Part shown: piece by piece, positions 18,657-26,945 of the stretch
How positions within the stretch are numbered: the first letter of the stretch is position 1
How the letters are laid out: the number at the start of each line of letters is the position of its first letter
NCBI RefSeq assembly: GCF_030064125.1
Contig: NZ_CP125957.1
Coordinates: forward strand, 248,001 to 312,000
Source of the DNA: Pseudomonas sp. G2-4
GTDB lineage: Bacteria > Pseudomonadota > Gammaproteobacteria > Pseudomonadales > Pseudomonadaceae
DNA: 64,000 bases
Reading direction: 5' to 3'
Translations under genes and position numbers: made by a program
The notes under the pieces: generated by a model
Told to the model about the DNA's origin: nothing
Database searches by the model: none
What the model saw: the letters and a program-made list of their open reading frames with translations, nothing else

Positions 18657-18665
18657 GGTATCCAA

Positions 18666-20273
18666 TCAGATCTTGAACTGCTGCACCGAAGCCTGCATCG
18701 AGCCCGCTGCGTTGTTCAGTTGATCCGCCGTTTGCGTCAGGTTGTGAATGGAGCGGGTGTTTTCCCGGGATTGCTCGGCAATTGACTCTACCCGCTTAGC
18801 CATCTCATCACTGGCCTTGGACTGCTCGGCAATGGTCTGGGAAATTTCCTCCACCACTTCAGCGGCATGCCGGGCGCCGGTGCGGATTTCGCTGATGGAT
18901 ACCCCGGCCTGCTGGGCCAGGTCCACGCCTTCGTCCACACGGCTGACACAAGCCTGCATGTTCGCCACCGCATCCCGTGCGCTGGACTGGATGCGCTCGA
19001 TCATCGCGGTGATTTCCTGGGTCGACTGGGTGGTGCGCGCCGCCAGGTTGCGCACTTCGTCCGCCACCACCGCAAAGCCACGGCCCGCTTCGCCGGCGCG
19101 AGCGGCCTCGATGGCGGCGTTGAGGGCCAGCAAGTTGGTCTGTTCGGCGATGCTCTTGATCACCTGAATGATGGAATGAATGTCTTCGGACGAAGCGTCC
19201 AGGGCCGTGATCTTGCCGGAGGACTGGTTAACCACCTCGGCGATCCGGTTCATGCCTTCCACTACCCCGAGAATCACCTGGCCACCGCTGCTCGCCAGTT
19301 GCTCGGACTGCGCCGAAATTGCCCGTGCGCTGTCAGCGTGCTGATGGATCTGGCTGATGTTCGCCATCATCTGCTCCATGCTTGCCGCCATGCTGGTGGC
19401 GCTATGGGCCTGCTGGTCGGCGCTGGAAACAATGTGCCGCGCCGTATCGCCCAAGGTCCGGGACGTACCATGCAACTCATCGCTCTGACTGCGGATTGTT
19501 GCGATCATCTGCCGTAAATTGGCCTGCATCTGCTCGATCACGCTTTGCAATTGACCCAGTTCATCTTTGCCATGCGCACCCATCGACCGCTGCAAATCCC
19601 CTTGGGAAATCGCTTGGGTGTTGAGGATGATCTTATTCAGCGGCGTGAGCACCGCCTTGAGCAGGCTCCACGACAACAATGCCAGCGCCACGCACGTGGC
19701 CAGCAACGTGACGATCAGCCAACTTTGCGAGGTATGAATGCTGCTGTCCTGGTGCTCGCGAGACGAATGCGCCTGGTTTTCGATCAGCTCACTCACCGCT
19801 TCGTTGCGCTCCTCCAATGCCGAGAACGCTGCATCGAATTCGGAACGCAACGCGCGGCCATCCTGGGCACCGCCCAAGGCTTTGGCGATCACCTGTTTGG
19901 CTTTATCGGTGTAGGTCTCAACCTGGGGCTTCAACTCGGCAATCGCCTGGGCGATGTCCTTCGGCAGCTTCGCCTCGGCGTTCTCGGCGATGACCTTGTG
20001 CATCCGCTGCGTATGCTCATCGAACGAGTCCGTCACTTCCTTGGCCGCTTGAGCATCCCCCGGTGCCACCAGCAACGCAGCCAGCACATCGGCACGAATG
20101 GCGTCGTGCATCATGTCCGCCTCCATATGCTTGCGCATGGCCGAAATACTGGTCTCGTTCTGCACCAAGGCCTCGGTCATGGAGTGATAGCCCCACAACC
20201 CAATGCCGCCGAGCAAAAGGGCAAAGAAAAGGCTGACAAACCCCGAGCCTATAATCTTGGTGCGGATCTTCAT
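18666..20273 (-). CDS. Methyl-accepting chemotaxis protein
   Basis: 535 residues. Membrane segment at about 9-30, a four-helix-bundle-like periplasmic sensor (about 31-190), second membrane segment (about 191-212), HAMP (about 213-265) and the cytoplasmic signalling domain with the hairpin tip [16 protein letters not shown] region followed by [21 protein letters not shown] (split here at residue 20 and beyond). It senses an unknown ligand and signals through CheA/CheW at the membrane. No CheW-binding C-terminal pentapeptide is seen. The gene is isolated and bracketed by inverted REP sequences. Confidence 0.93.
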   Translation of the reverse strand: MKIRTKIIGSGFVSLFFALLLGGIGLWGYHSMTEALVQNETSISAMRKHMEADMMHDAIRADVLAALLVAPGDAQAAKEVTDSFDEHTQRMHKVIAENAEAKLPKDIAQAIAELKPQVETYTDKAKQVIAKALGGAQDGRALRSEFDAAFSALEERNEAVSELIENQAHSSREHQDSSIHTSQSWLIVTLLATCVALALLSWSLLKAVLTPLNKIILNTQAISQGDLQRSMGAHGKDELGQLQSVIEQMQANLRQMIATIRSQSDELHGTSRTLGDTARHIVSSADQQAHSATSMAASMEQMMANISQIHQHADSARAISAQSEQLASSGGQVILGVVEGMNRIAEVVNQSSGKITALDASSEDIHSIIQVIKSIAEQTNLLALNAAIEAARAGEAGRGFAVVADEVRNLAARTTQSTQEITAMIERIQSSARDAVANMQACVSRVDEGVDLAQQAGVSISEIRTGARHAAEVVEEISQTIAEQSKASDEMAKRVESIAEQSRENTRSIHNLTQTADQLNNAAGSMQASVQQFKI

Positions 20274-20403
20274 CGCTACTGCTCCTGGAGCGGTGATTTC
20301 TGGGCAAGTGTAGTCGAGCGTCGGCGGAACCTTGGGACAGTCAATGCTCTTATCTGAGGCTATCGGCGGGGAAAACGATTAGCTGAATATTCCACAAGAC
20401 CCC

Positions 20404-20447
20404 ATGGCGAGGGAGCTTGCTCCCGCTGGGCTGAAGCAGCCCTTCTT
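20404..20447. repeat. REP-type repeat, right of chemoreceptor gene
   Basis: GGGAGC-TT-GCTCCC core (20411-20424) followed by GCTGGGCTGAAGCAGCCC; it is a near-perfect inverted copy of the repeat at 18613-18656. Confidence 0.8.
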
Positions 20448-20512
20448 TACCCGGATGGCTCAGGGCTTTTAGCAGTGGAGCAACCAAAGCAGTGTTTTCG
20501 AGCCATCTAGAA

Positions 20513-20767
20513 ATGAAAGCAAATATTATTCTTGGCTGCAGAGGTTTTGTGAACGCTATCGTGGACAGATCTCAAACCCCAGATAGGCCATGCCAAGCTC
20601 TGCTCTACTCATCAGTTTGGATGGATGAAGGCAATGGGTCGCGAGTACGGTTTGAACTGAATGGTGTGGTCAGTACTTTCCACCGCCCACACCCCGATAA
20701 AGAAGCAAAGCCTTACCAGGTTCGTGATGCTCGGGCTTTCCTTGAATTAGCAGGCGTTATCCCATGA
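20513..20767 (+). pseudogene. HicA-like toxin gene with disrupted 5' half
   Basis: The C-terminal half of this frame (from GSRVRFELNGVVSTFHRPHP to LELAGVIP) matches HicA-family toxins, including the catalytic His in FHRPHP. The first 40 residues do not look like HicA. In another frame, MPSSALLISLDG (about 20588-20625) resembles the expected SLLxSLG helix but then stops, so a frameshift and an in-frame stop seem to have separated the N-terminal half. The remaining ORF could still be translated from 20513 but probably lacks activity. The stop overlaps the hicB start (ATGA). Confidence 0.6.
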
Positions 20768-21096
20768 ACGTGATGAATTACCAGGGCTATGCCGCCCGAA
20801 TCGAGTACAGCGAAGAGGACGGTCTTTTTATAGGCCATATCGCAGGCATTAAAGATATCGTTGGATTCCACGGCGAGTCGGTTCAGGAGCTGCGAGCGGC
20901 GTTTGAAGAGGCTGTCGTCGACTATCTCGACACTTGCGCCAAGCTTGGTCGAGCGCCACAGAAGCCCTACTCCGGAAAGTTGAGCCTACGACTGGCTCCG
21001 GCTCTTCATGCCACAGTGGCTGTCAAGGCAGAGTTGGCTCACAAGAGCATCAATCAGTGGGTTTCCGATGTTCTGGATCGCGAAGTCCACGCCTGA
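20764..21096 (+). CDS. hicB: HicB-family antitoxin
   Basis: 110 residues. The N-terminal partial RNase-H-like HicB fold (YQGYAARIEYSEEDGLFIGH, GIKDIVGFHGESVQELRAAF) is followed by a C-terminal ribbon-helix-helix (LSLRLAPALHATVAVKAELA, then INQWVSDVLDREV). It neutralises HicA and represses its own promoter. It is intact even though the toxin gene upstream seems damaged. Confidence 0.9.
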   Translation: MNVMNYQGYAARIEYSEEDGLFIGHIAGIKDIVGFHGESVQELRAAFEEAVVDYLDTCAKLGRAPQKPYSGKLSLRLAPALHATVAVKAELAHKSINQWVSDVLDREVHA

Positions 21097-21143
21097 CTCT
21101 CGGTTTATGAACATGCATCGTAATGCGCCGCAAGGAGATCCCG

Positions 21144-21680
21144 ATGACCACTGCCCACGTTTTCATCGCCACCAGTCTGGATGGCTTTATCGCCAGGCCC
21201 GATGGTGACATCGACTGGCTTTTGCAGCGCGACGATCCAACCGAGGACCATGGCTACTCAGACTTCATTGCTGACAAGAATGTGATTGTGATGGGGCGGG
21301 GAAGCTACGAGAAGGTACTGACCTTTGACACTTGGTTCTATGAACGACCCGTGGTGGTGCTGTCTGAACGGCTGGCGGGTTCGCCGGTGCCCGAAGCCCT
21401 GAAGGGCAAGGTGAGTTTCTCCAACCTCTCACCCAGGGGCGTGATGGAGGAACTGGCGAGGCAAGGTGTACGTCGAGTCTATGTCGACGGCGGACAGGTG
21501 GTGCAGTCATTCCTGCGGGATGGATTAGTCGCTGACATGGTGATTACCACTGTTCCTGTGCTGATCGGGGCGGGCAGGCCGTTGTTCGGGGCCCTTCAGC
21601 AAGACATTGAATTGAAGCTGGTATCCAGTCGCTGCTTTCCTTCGGGATTGGTTCAGTCCACCTATCGCCTGGGTGCATGA
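21144..21680 (+). CDS. Dihydrofolate reductase-like (RibD C-terminal fold) protein
   Basis: 178 residues. DHFR/RibD-C fold: VFIATSLDGFIARPDGDIDW at the N-terminus, VIVMGRGSYEKVL, RRVYVDGGQVVQSFL and TTVPVLIGAGRPLFG. The family is NADPH-linked and mostly uncharacterised; it is not housekeeping FolA. The ATG at 21144 follows AAGGAGATCCCG; an in-frame ATG 21 nt upstream lacks an RBS. Confidence 0.88.
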   Translation: MTTAHVFIATSLDGFIARPDGDIDWLLQRDDPTEDHGYSDFIADKNVIVMGRGSYEKVLTFDTWFYERPVVVLSERLAGSPVPEALKGKVSFSNLSPRGVMEELARQGVRRVYVDGGQVVQSFLRDGLVADMVITTVPVLIGAGRPLFGALQQDIELKLVSSRCFPSGLVQSTYRLGA

Positions 21681-21729
21681 TCCGCCCGGCTATCGACGGG
21701 GAATGATCAGAGGAATGTTCCACAACCCC

Positions 21730-21773
21730 CGTGGCGAGGGAGCTTGCTCCCGCTGGCTGCGAAGCAGCCCCCC
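21730..21773. repeat. REP-type repeat
   Basis: GGCGAGGGAGCTTGCTCCCGCTGG followed by GCTGCGAAGCAGCCC is, in its first 20 nt, the same element as those bracketing the chemoreceptor gene. Confidence 0.75.
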
Positions 21774-21853
21774 TGTATCCATGCCCAAACCCAAAGGCTC
21801 CAGCCCAATGCCGCCCGATTTAAACGGACAGCATCGGACCACCCCCCGAAACC

Positions 21854-21976
21854 CTAAGCGGAATGACTCCCCGGCGCCTCTAGCACCTTCACCACATCAT
21901 CAATCACTGCCTTGCTCATATCCTGCAAATAACACGACGCCCAGGCATAACGATCCGTGTCTCTGGGATGAGTCAT
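21854..21976 (-). CDS. Candidate 40-residue small protein
   Basis: A 40-codon frame on the minus strand starts at an ATG (21976) with GGAGGTGCCC immediately upstream, an excellent ribosome-binding site. The peptide begins MTHPRDTDRYAWASCYLQDM and continues with SKAVIDDVVKVLEAPG, an amphipathic helix pattern. No known domain. The possible structured leader at 22076-22300 lies upstream on the same strand. Confidence 0.45.
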   Translation of the reverse strand: MTHPRDTDRYAWASCYLQDMSKAVIDDVVKVLEAPGSHSA

Positions 21977-22075
21977 TGGGCACCTCCATACGCCAACTGG
22001 CGGCGGGTGGCGACTAGCAGAGCAATAAAGCGAGATTGCAACAGATCCATGGCATGCATCGGCAAAACTCCCATA

Positions 22076-22300
22076 TCAAGTGAGAGCTGCCACGTTCGTT
22101 CTCAGGCGAATGGGTGGCAGCTGTGCGCAGGCTGAGAAACCGGAGATACAGGAACCCGGCAGACCCGAAGGTCTCCCACGCACAGCCGCCATTGCACGAA
22201 ATGCGGACATAAAAAAAACGCCGCAAAACGTGGTAGGGGCGCTGTAGCGCCTGCATCTTACCCGGGTTCTCAGTCCCGGTCGCTGAATTGGCAGCGACCG
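22076..22300 (-). ncRNA. Candidate structured RNA / leader
   Basis: Read on the minus strand, several stems nest. The arms 22120-22127 and 22179-22186 (GCTGTGCG with CGCACAGC) enclose a GACC-TTCG-GGTC tetraloop hairpin (22162-22173) and a CCGG/CCGG hairpin (22140-22159), a three-way-junction shape. An adjacent hairpin joins 22086-22093 with 22114-22121 (8 bp). Upstream are a GGCGC-TACA-GCGCC hairpin, T8 tract and a perfect 8-bp hairpin at 22278-22299. No convincing protein is encoded. The element sits just upstream of the 40-residue ORF, so it could be its regulatory leader or an independent sRNA. Confidence 0.4.
22278..22299. other. Perfect hairpin
   Basis: GGTCGCTG and CAGCGACC flank a 6-nt loop (AATTGG). 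It belongs to the structured region described for 22076-22300. Confidence 0.55.
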
Positions 22301-22381
22301 TTCGAGAGTAGCGGGCGAGCGGGGTAGGGACAATCGTGGCGGTGATGCTGGCGAATCTAAAATTATGTATCCAGGATTTTC

Positions 22382-22680
22382 GTGAGAAAAGAGGACGTAT
22401 TTATTTTCTTGGTCAAACCGATGTACCTGCGCACAAGAGTGCTAGGTTTGAACACAAAATCTTCCTCAGCCGGTAATGCTTCAGTCGAACCAACGCACCT
22501 CACAGGAAACTCCGTAATGGACCTACACAACGAGTTCGAGAACGGTAAATTTTTCCACAGCACCCGTATCGACCGACGTGCCGCCGATGCCTTAGTAGGA
22601 AAAAGGGGAAAGAGGGGACGTATTTATTTTCCAAATCGAAAGTGAGGTGCCTATGTGCAGGAGTGCTACGTTTGCGGACG
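22382..22680 (+). pseudogene. Gene fragment bounded by ~60-bp direct repeats
   Basis: Two related blocks (22386-22448 and 22610-22672) share GGACGTATTTATTTTC and then GTGCTA(G/C)GTTTG about 45 nt later. Between them is a short open segment (22517-22600) reading DLHNEFENGKFFHSTRIDRR-AADALVG, which I recall from the N-terminal region of BRCT-domain proteins in Pseudomonas; it runs straight into the second repeat and ends. The blocks resemble the flanks often seen with REP-associated transposase copies. Read as a decayed insertion scar. Confidence 0.4.
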
Positions 22681-22763
22681 GACGCCGATGCGGCTAGTGA
22701 AGCGTTGCGCAAATTTGATGTGGGCTCCTACACCGGCTTCGCCAGTCCGAATCAGCCAGCCCC

Positions 22764-23921
22764 CTAACTCCCCTCGATCAAAGCCCGCTGTTCCAGCCAA
22801 ATCTCTTGAACGAATGGATCCGTAATCGCGTAAATCCCATGCCCGCGCCGCATGATGATGTTCTCCGCTACCAGTGCAATGACCACAGGTTGAATCTCTT
22901 CAACCCGCACTTCTCGCCCCACTGATTTTGAATACTCGGCCGCTGCGTCGATGGAGAATATCCCTCGAGCATCGCCTTCTGTAGATGCAATTTTGTTGAA
23001 AATCGCCAAGGCCAGGCTGCCCAGTTGCTCGACTTTTTCCAGCTCAATGTTCGCAGCCGCCGAACGTAAAGTGCTGGCGATGACGGGTAGAAAGAGGTCG
23101 GGTTCACCGTCCTGCTGCAAGAGCTGGCGCAGGGCCTTGAGCATTTCCTCGGGTCGATTCCCCAAGGTATTGAACGCCTCGCTAGCGGTCTCCACAGACG
23201 GCAGCTTTTCCTTTTTTACAGTCATTGCGAGTCGGTTGAGCAGAAACTGTACGTAATCACCTTTCAGCACGGGGTAGGCGGCTGATGTGGCGCCGGAAAA
23301 CGCCTGGTTGCGTTTGGCGGTCAGTTCGCTGACTTGCGCCCTGTGGGAGCCGGTTCCGATAAACAAGAAGTAACCCGGTGTATTCGGGCGAGGGTTGATT
23401 GCATCGCGTGCGGCCTTGAGCGCCAAGAGCATTTGATTGCCATCGTCGGAGGAGATGGCGTGTTGCACTTCGTCAATGATCAGGACCAAATCGGTCTTCG
23501 CTTGGTCGATGACTTCTGTCAGCGCTTGCGCCAGTGTCGGGCCGTCGGCGTTACCGATGCTGTCGAGTTTGAAGCCGAATTTGAACCCCGCAGCGCCTGC
23601 CTCGACATTGCTGACGCGCTTGAGTATTTCCAGGGCAGAGGAGCCCGGCGTTTGCAAATCTTTCAGGGTTTTATGTATGGCGTTGTGCACGAGCGTTGCC
23701 GGGTTGGCCAAGGTGTCGCTCCATAGGTCAACGTAAATGACCAGAGCACCCGCATTTTCCAAGGCCGGGATAAGGTCATTTCTCAAAAACGTCGTTTTGC
23801 CTGTACGGCGCAGGCCATACAGGAATAGCCCCGAGCGCAGGCCTTCTTCGAGTACGCCTGGATGGAGAAGCTGATTGGCCATGGATTCAGCCAGTTCAGG
23901 GCGTTGGAATATGCTGCTCAT
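22764..23921 (-). CDS. AAA-type ATPase (archaeal ATPase-like)
   Basis: 385 residues. Walker A LYGLRRTGKTTFLRN (about residues 34-48), Walker B VLIIDEVQHA, a sensor-like FIGTGSHR, and a C-terminal winged-helix-like region (SKSVGREVRVEEIQPVVIAL, GIYAITDPFVQEIW). This resembles the archaeal-ATPase/SWACOS class of STAND-like NTPases. Function unknown; orphan single genes of this type occur near mobile DNA. The ATG at 23921 is chosen because the longer frame upstream runs through the palindrome and non-coding DNA. A 34-bp palindrome lies 15 bp before it. Confidence 0.75.
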   Translation of the reverse strand: MSSIFQRPELAESMANQLLHPGVLEEGLRSGLFLYGLRRTGKTTFLRNDLIPALENAGALVIYVDLWSDTLANPATLVHNAIHKTLKDLQTPGSSALEILKRVSNVEAGAAGFKFGFKLDSIGNADGPTLAQALTEVIDQAKTDLVLIIDEVQHAISSDDGNQMLLALKAARDAINPRPNTPGYFLFIGTGSHRAQVSELTAKRNQAFSGATSAAYPVLKGDYVQFLLNRLAMTVKKEKLPSVETASEAFNTLGNRPEEMLKALRQLLQQDGEPDLFLPVIASTLRSAAANIELEKVEQLGSLALAIFNKIASTEGDARGIFSIDAAAEYSKSVGREVRVEEIQPVVIALVAENIIMRRGHGIYAITDPFVQEIWLEQRALIEGS

Positions 23922-23935
23922 GCAATTATCCGTTT

Positions 23936-23969
23936 TTATGGATACGCAATAATTATTGCTTATCCATAA
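23936..23969. promoter_or_regulatory. Nested 34-bp palindrome upstream of the ATPase gene
   Basis: TTATGGATA and TATCCATAA (9 bp each) surround the fully palindromic GCAATAATTATTGC. It overlaps where the promoter of the minus-strand ATPase gene should be. This looks like an operator for a dimeric HTH protein, but no regulator gene adjoins it. Confidence 0.6.
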
Positions 23970-24070
23970 TTCCGCATAAAGATGGAATTGTGAACCTTCG
24001 GTACGAATCGCGTTGATCGGATGACGACGGGGTAACGAGCTGCCAACAATATCCATACCCCAGAAACAAC

Positions 24071-24104
24071 AAAGCCCCCGCATTTCTGCGAAGGCTTTGT
24101 TTTG
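24071..24104. terminator. Hairpin with T-run at island's left edge
   Basis: AAAGCC and GGCTTT with inner CGCA/TGCG and a following TTGTTTTG. It precedes a degenerate copy of a tRNA 3' end, the order expected for a tRNA terminator displaced by island insertion. Confidence 0.55.
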
Positions 24105-24106
24105 TA

Positions 24107-24130
24107 TGGTGCGGCACCAGACGAACGGTA
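24107..24130. other. Degenerate tRNA-Thr 3'-end copy (candidate att site)
   Basis: TGGTGCGGCACCAG (about 24108-24121) then ACGAAC matches the tRNA-Thr 3' end TGGTGCCGGCACCAGGAGTCGAAC (34786-34809) apart from small deletions. This would be the far attachment site of the element carrying the P4-type integrase. Between here and 24500 there is no credible gene; several short open frames lack RBSs. Confidence 0.4.
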
Positions 24131-24500
24131 TGTTTCGGCGAGACTAGGTTTTCCGGGCGTCTGGAGTTCGCTGGAAAATTCGGCGTACCCCAACTAGTAA
24201 CTATAAATAAATCAGCTAGTTATGGCTTTGAGTGGAATCGAATCCGGTCCTTTGTGTTACACAACGCTATCCGCGCACTAGTCTTCTCATATACCACGTG
24301 ATGGAGTTTTGGTGGATGGTGCGGCCCCTGGCCGCTGTGCTTTTCTCGACATTTGATGGCCATGATCATAGACGACTCAGCGCCGGTTGCGCGGTCGAAC
24401 AAGCTTTCATCGAGCATTCAAGCGAGGTTCAATTTTCGTTATGGTATATTCGATGGTGGCGAAGTAGTATCGCTCTAGTATACAAAGCCAAGGATTGGAT

Positions 24501-25181
24501 ATGCCCCTCGACGTTAGCCACTATGTACATAGCTACTATCAAAGAGCCGAACCATGCGAGAAAAATGAATACCCCAGACTCAAGGCCTGGGAGTTCATTT
24601 GGGAGTACATTTGGAGCGATAACGAAAAATGGGGTGACTTAGTCAGTCAAAGTCGACTGGAAACTACAGCGCTTCATTTAGGCTTTTATCTAGCGAATTG
24701 GGGTATGTTTCGAGGCTCTTCTGGATTGCTCTTAAATAGTAATCTGGATTTCATGAAGGCTTTGGCAAAACTGTTGTTTCAAGGCGACGGCCCCAAGCTA
24801 TTTGAACTCTCAATGAGCGACTTCTCTCCAGACTCTCAGCACCTCGTACGAAACCAGAAATTGCTCGATACCGTAGTTGCGTCCATGGATAGCCTTTGGG
24901 ATGGAGTTTCATGGACAACTACGCTGAAAAGTAAAATATTGCTCGGGGTGTGGGGGGAATACCCTGCTCTAGATCGGTATTATATGGCCGCACGAAGGGA
25001 TCTTTATCCGCGTCGTTCTCACCTAAGTGGTGTCAGCGGTAAAGGCTTAACCGCTATAGCTACGCTCATAGACAAAGAAAAACTGATATTCCCTAGTCTT
25101 GAAACTGAGAAGAAAAAACTAGAATATCCAACTGGCCGATTATTCGATATGGCAATGTATGAATATGGTTCTTGCTTGTGA
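24501..25181 (+). CDS. Unknown protein, possible cargo of the island
   Basis: 226 residues, starting at an ATG preceded by AAGGA at a 6-nt spacing; a TTG two codons earlier is less likely. Tryptophan- and tyrosine-rich (WEFIWEYIW, ALHLGFYLANWGMFRGSSG, LLGVWGEYPALDRYYM), neutral, no signal peptide, no metal or nucleotide motif. Codon use is AT-rich like the downstream ABC-3C genes. I cannot name a family. Ends 115 bp before the ABC-3C effector, so it may be a separate defence gene or an accessory to it. Confidence 0.65.
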   Translation: MPLDVSHYVHSYYQRAEPCEKNEYPRLKAWEFIWEYIWSDNEKWGDLVSQSRLETTALHLGFYLANWGMFRGSSGLLLNSNLDFMKALAKLLFQGDGPKLFELSMSDFSPDSQHLVRNQKLLDTVVASMDSLWDGVSWTTTLKSKILLGVWGEYPALDRYYMAARRDLYPRRSHLSGVSGKGLTAIATLIDKEKLIFPSLETEKKKLEYPTGRLFDMAMYEYGSCL

Positions 25182-25296
25182 AGCTTAACTTTTTAGAAGC
25201 GGTAACTTAAATAATATTAACATATTTTGAGCGTCAAAGCGGCTCTTCAAGAACGATGTTTATTCAATCTAGACAGATACTGCCAAGTAGGTAGAT

Positions 25297-26493
25297 ATGG
25301 GACATATAGAAAAAACAGCGGCTGACAAAAGTGCGCTGGGATTTGAATATCAAGACTTGGTTTTGGTAGATATCCTCGTTGGATTGAAAGCTGGAGAAAG
25401 TATTGGCCTAGAGATTTTTGATGACTTGCATACCGAAAATATAACCAATGATCTAAAGCTTATCCAAGTTAAACATAGCCTTTTAGGTGGAAACATAACG
25501 GAAAGGGACACCGATCTATGGAAAACCTTATACAATTGGCTAGAGTCACTCCCGGATCTTCCAAAAAATAAACAAATAAAATTTGAGCTTTATACCAATA
25601 AAAATCTAAATAATCAGAATCTCGTAGATTTATTAAAGAACTCAAAAATTAACAAGATAAAAATAGTGGAGACTATAAAAACTATCTACGAAGATCTTGT
25701 GGAAGCGGAAAAAATAAAAGATAAAACTGCCAGCCAACATCCAATTCTTAAGTTCGCGGAAGCTCTTGCGAGTGCGGAGCCTGAAAGCCTGGACTTCATT
25801 CTGGATAGATTCGAGTTTCATACTGATCCTTCCGCCATAAACAAAAAAATAAACGATCAACTTTCTTATTTGGCGGTGCCGGACACCAAGATAGATGAGA
25901 CTAGAAAATTTATTATAGGTGCCTATAAAGACTACAAATTTAAAGAAATTTGCGATTCAAAAAAAGTATTGATTTCCTACGAGACGTTTCGTACCCAAAT
26001 GGGTTTTGAACGAATTCTCAGGTCTGCTCGCAGCAACGATATCGACTATGAAAGATTTTACGATAAGTATTACGCATTCCAGAACGTGGAAGAGTTGTCG
26101 TTTCTAAATAGCATATTTAGTAACCAGCTTTCAGATATTGGTGTTTCAGATGCTGACGTGATTGAACATGGAATGGAAATGCTTGCTACTGAAAGTCTTA
26201 TTTCAGAGTTAAAAGACGAAGGAAATTTTACCTACCACGATGATCTTCGTTTAGAACAGCAGTGTCACTACAGTTGGAAAAGCATACATCGTGATGCTCA
26301 CGAAACTCCTGTCGTGACTGAGGCCGAACATTTGCATGCCGCCAAAACATGTTACAAGGCCACAATCAATAAAGAGTTAAGATTAAAAAATATTTCACTT
26401 CCAGATGGCTTTAGTAAAGGTAAGTTTATAAAGCTCTCCAATACTCCAACTATTGGCTGGAAAAAAGATTGGGCGGAGAATTATAAGAAATGA
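25297..26493 (+). CDS. ABC-3C system effector with Cap4-like nuclease domain
   Basis: 398 residues. The N-terminal ~150 residues fit a restriction-like dsDNA nuclease of the Cap4/DUF4297 type: Glu17 in ALGFEYQDL, Asp42-Asp43 in EIFDDLH and Q57-V-K59 in LIQVKH. The C-terminal end (KGKFIKLSNTPTIGWKKDW) matches the C-terminal domain seen in ABC-three-component effectors. The next gene starts within its stop codon (ATGA). The family is predicted from genome analysis to act in anti-phage conflict, with the ABC protein gating the nuclease. AT-rich codon use indicates recent transfer. The nuclease fold is inferred from motif spacing, not from alignment. Confidence 0.7.
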   Translation: MGHIEKTAADKSALGFEYQDLVLVDILVGLKAGESIGLEIFDDLHTENITNDLKLIQVKHSLLGGNITERDTDLWKTLYNWLESLPDLPKNKQIKFELYTNKNLNNQNLVDLLKNSKINKIKIVETIKTIYEDLVEAEKIKDKTASQHPILKFAEALASAEPESLDFILDRFEFHTDPSAINKKINDQLSYLAVPDTKIDETRKFIIGAYKDYKFKEICDSKKVLISYETFRTQMGFERILRSARSNDIDYERFYDKYYAFQNVEELSFLNSIFSNQLSDIGVSDADVIEHGMEMLATESLISELKDEGNFTYHDDLRLEQQCHYSWKSIHRDAHETPVVTEAEHLHAAKTCYKATINKELRLKNISLPDGFSKGKFIKLSNTPTIGWKKDWAENYKK

Positions 26494-26945
26494 ATTCTCT
26501 TATCAATAATGAAATACTAGGAACCATTGCCTTGCAGGCCACGCTTGCTAACACCCCAGGCCGGGCTCTTGACTTGCCTAAAGTGTTTCTAATTTTGCCG
26601 CTGATGTTTAACAAGCGCACGCGCTCGTTAATAAAAAGCAAAAAGGTGAAAATCATGGGCAGCCGAGATCTAGTTTTAACATTTCCCAAAGATTTCTCCG
26701 CGGTTAATAGCCACTATCTCGATTTTGCTACCACCTCACTAAACACAGTGCTTTTGGCGTGCGAGTTAAATATTGCAGTCTTTGAAAACGGTACGTTAAG
26801 GCTTGCTAGCGAAATCTACACATCTCAAACTCCTCGAGAGTTCGGCAAGGTTGGAAGCGAAATTTTTCAAGCCGCTCCAAGATTAGCCAAGATACTTGAA
26901 GAAAGCGCTATTGACCTTTATCAAAATTTTAGGATTTCGCTATGA
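26490..26945 (+). CDS. ABC-3C system middle component
   Basis: 151 residues. A helical, basic protein with no catalytic motif (start NSLINNEILGTIALQATLAN; conserved-looking LPLMFNKRTR). ABC-3C operons carry such a short middle component between effector and ATPase, presumed to bridge them. Its start and stop overlap both neighbours by ATGA, so the three proteins are likely made in fixed ratio. The family is assigned by position and size, not by a distinctive motif. Confidence 0.68.
   Translation: MNSLINNEILGTIALQATLANTPGRALDLPKVFLILPLMFNKRTRSLIKSKKVKIMGSRDLVLTFPKDFSAVNSHYLDFATTSLNTVLLACELNIAVFENGTLRLASEIYTSQTPREFGKVGSEIFQAAPRLAKILEESAIDLYQNFRISL

Noticed and set aside
24232..24410. tRNA-like stretch (GGAATCGAATCC and CGCTATCCGC on the plus strand)
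   Set aside because: The minus-strand sequence does not fold into proper acceptor and anticodon stems; no usable anticodon loop was found.
24232..24642. 136-codon plus-strand frame
   Set aside because: Overlaps the start of the better supported gene at 24501 in another frame and has no RBS.
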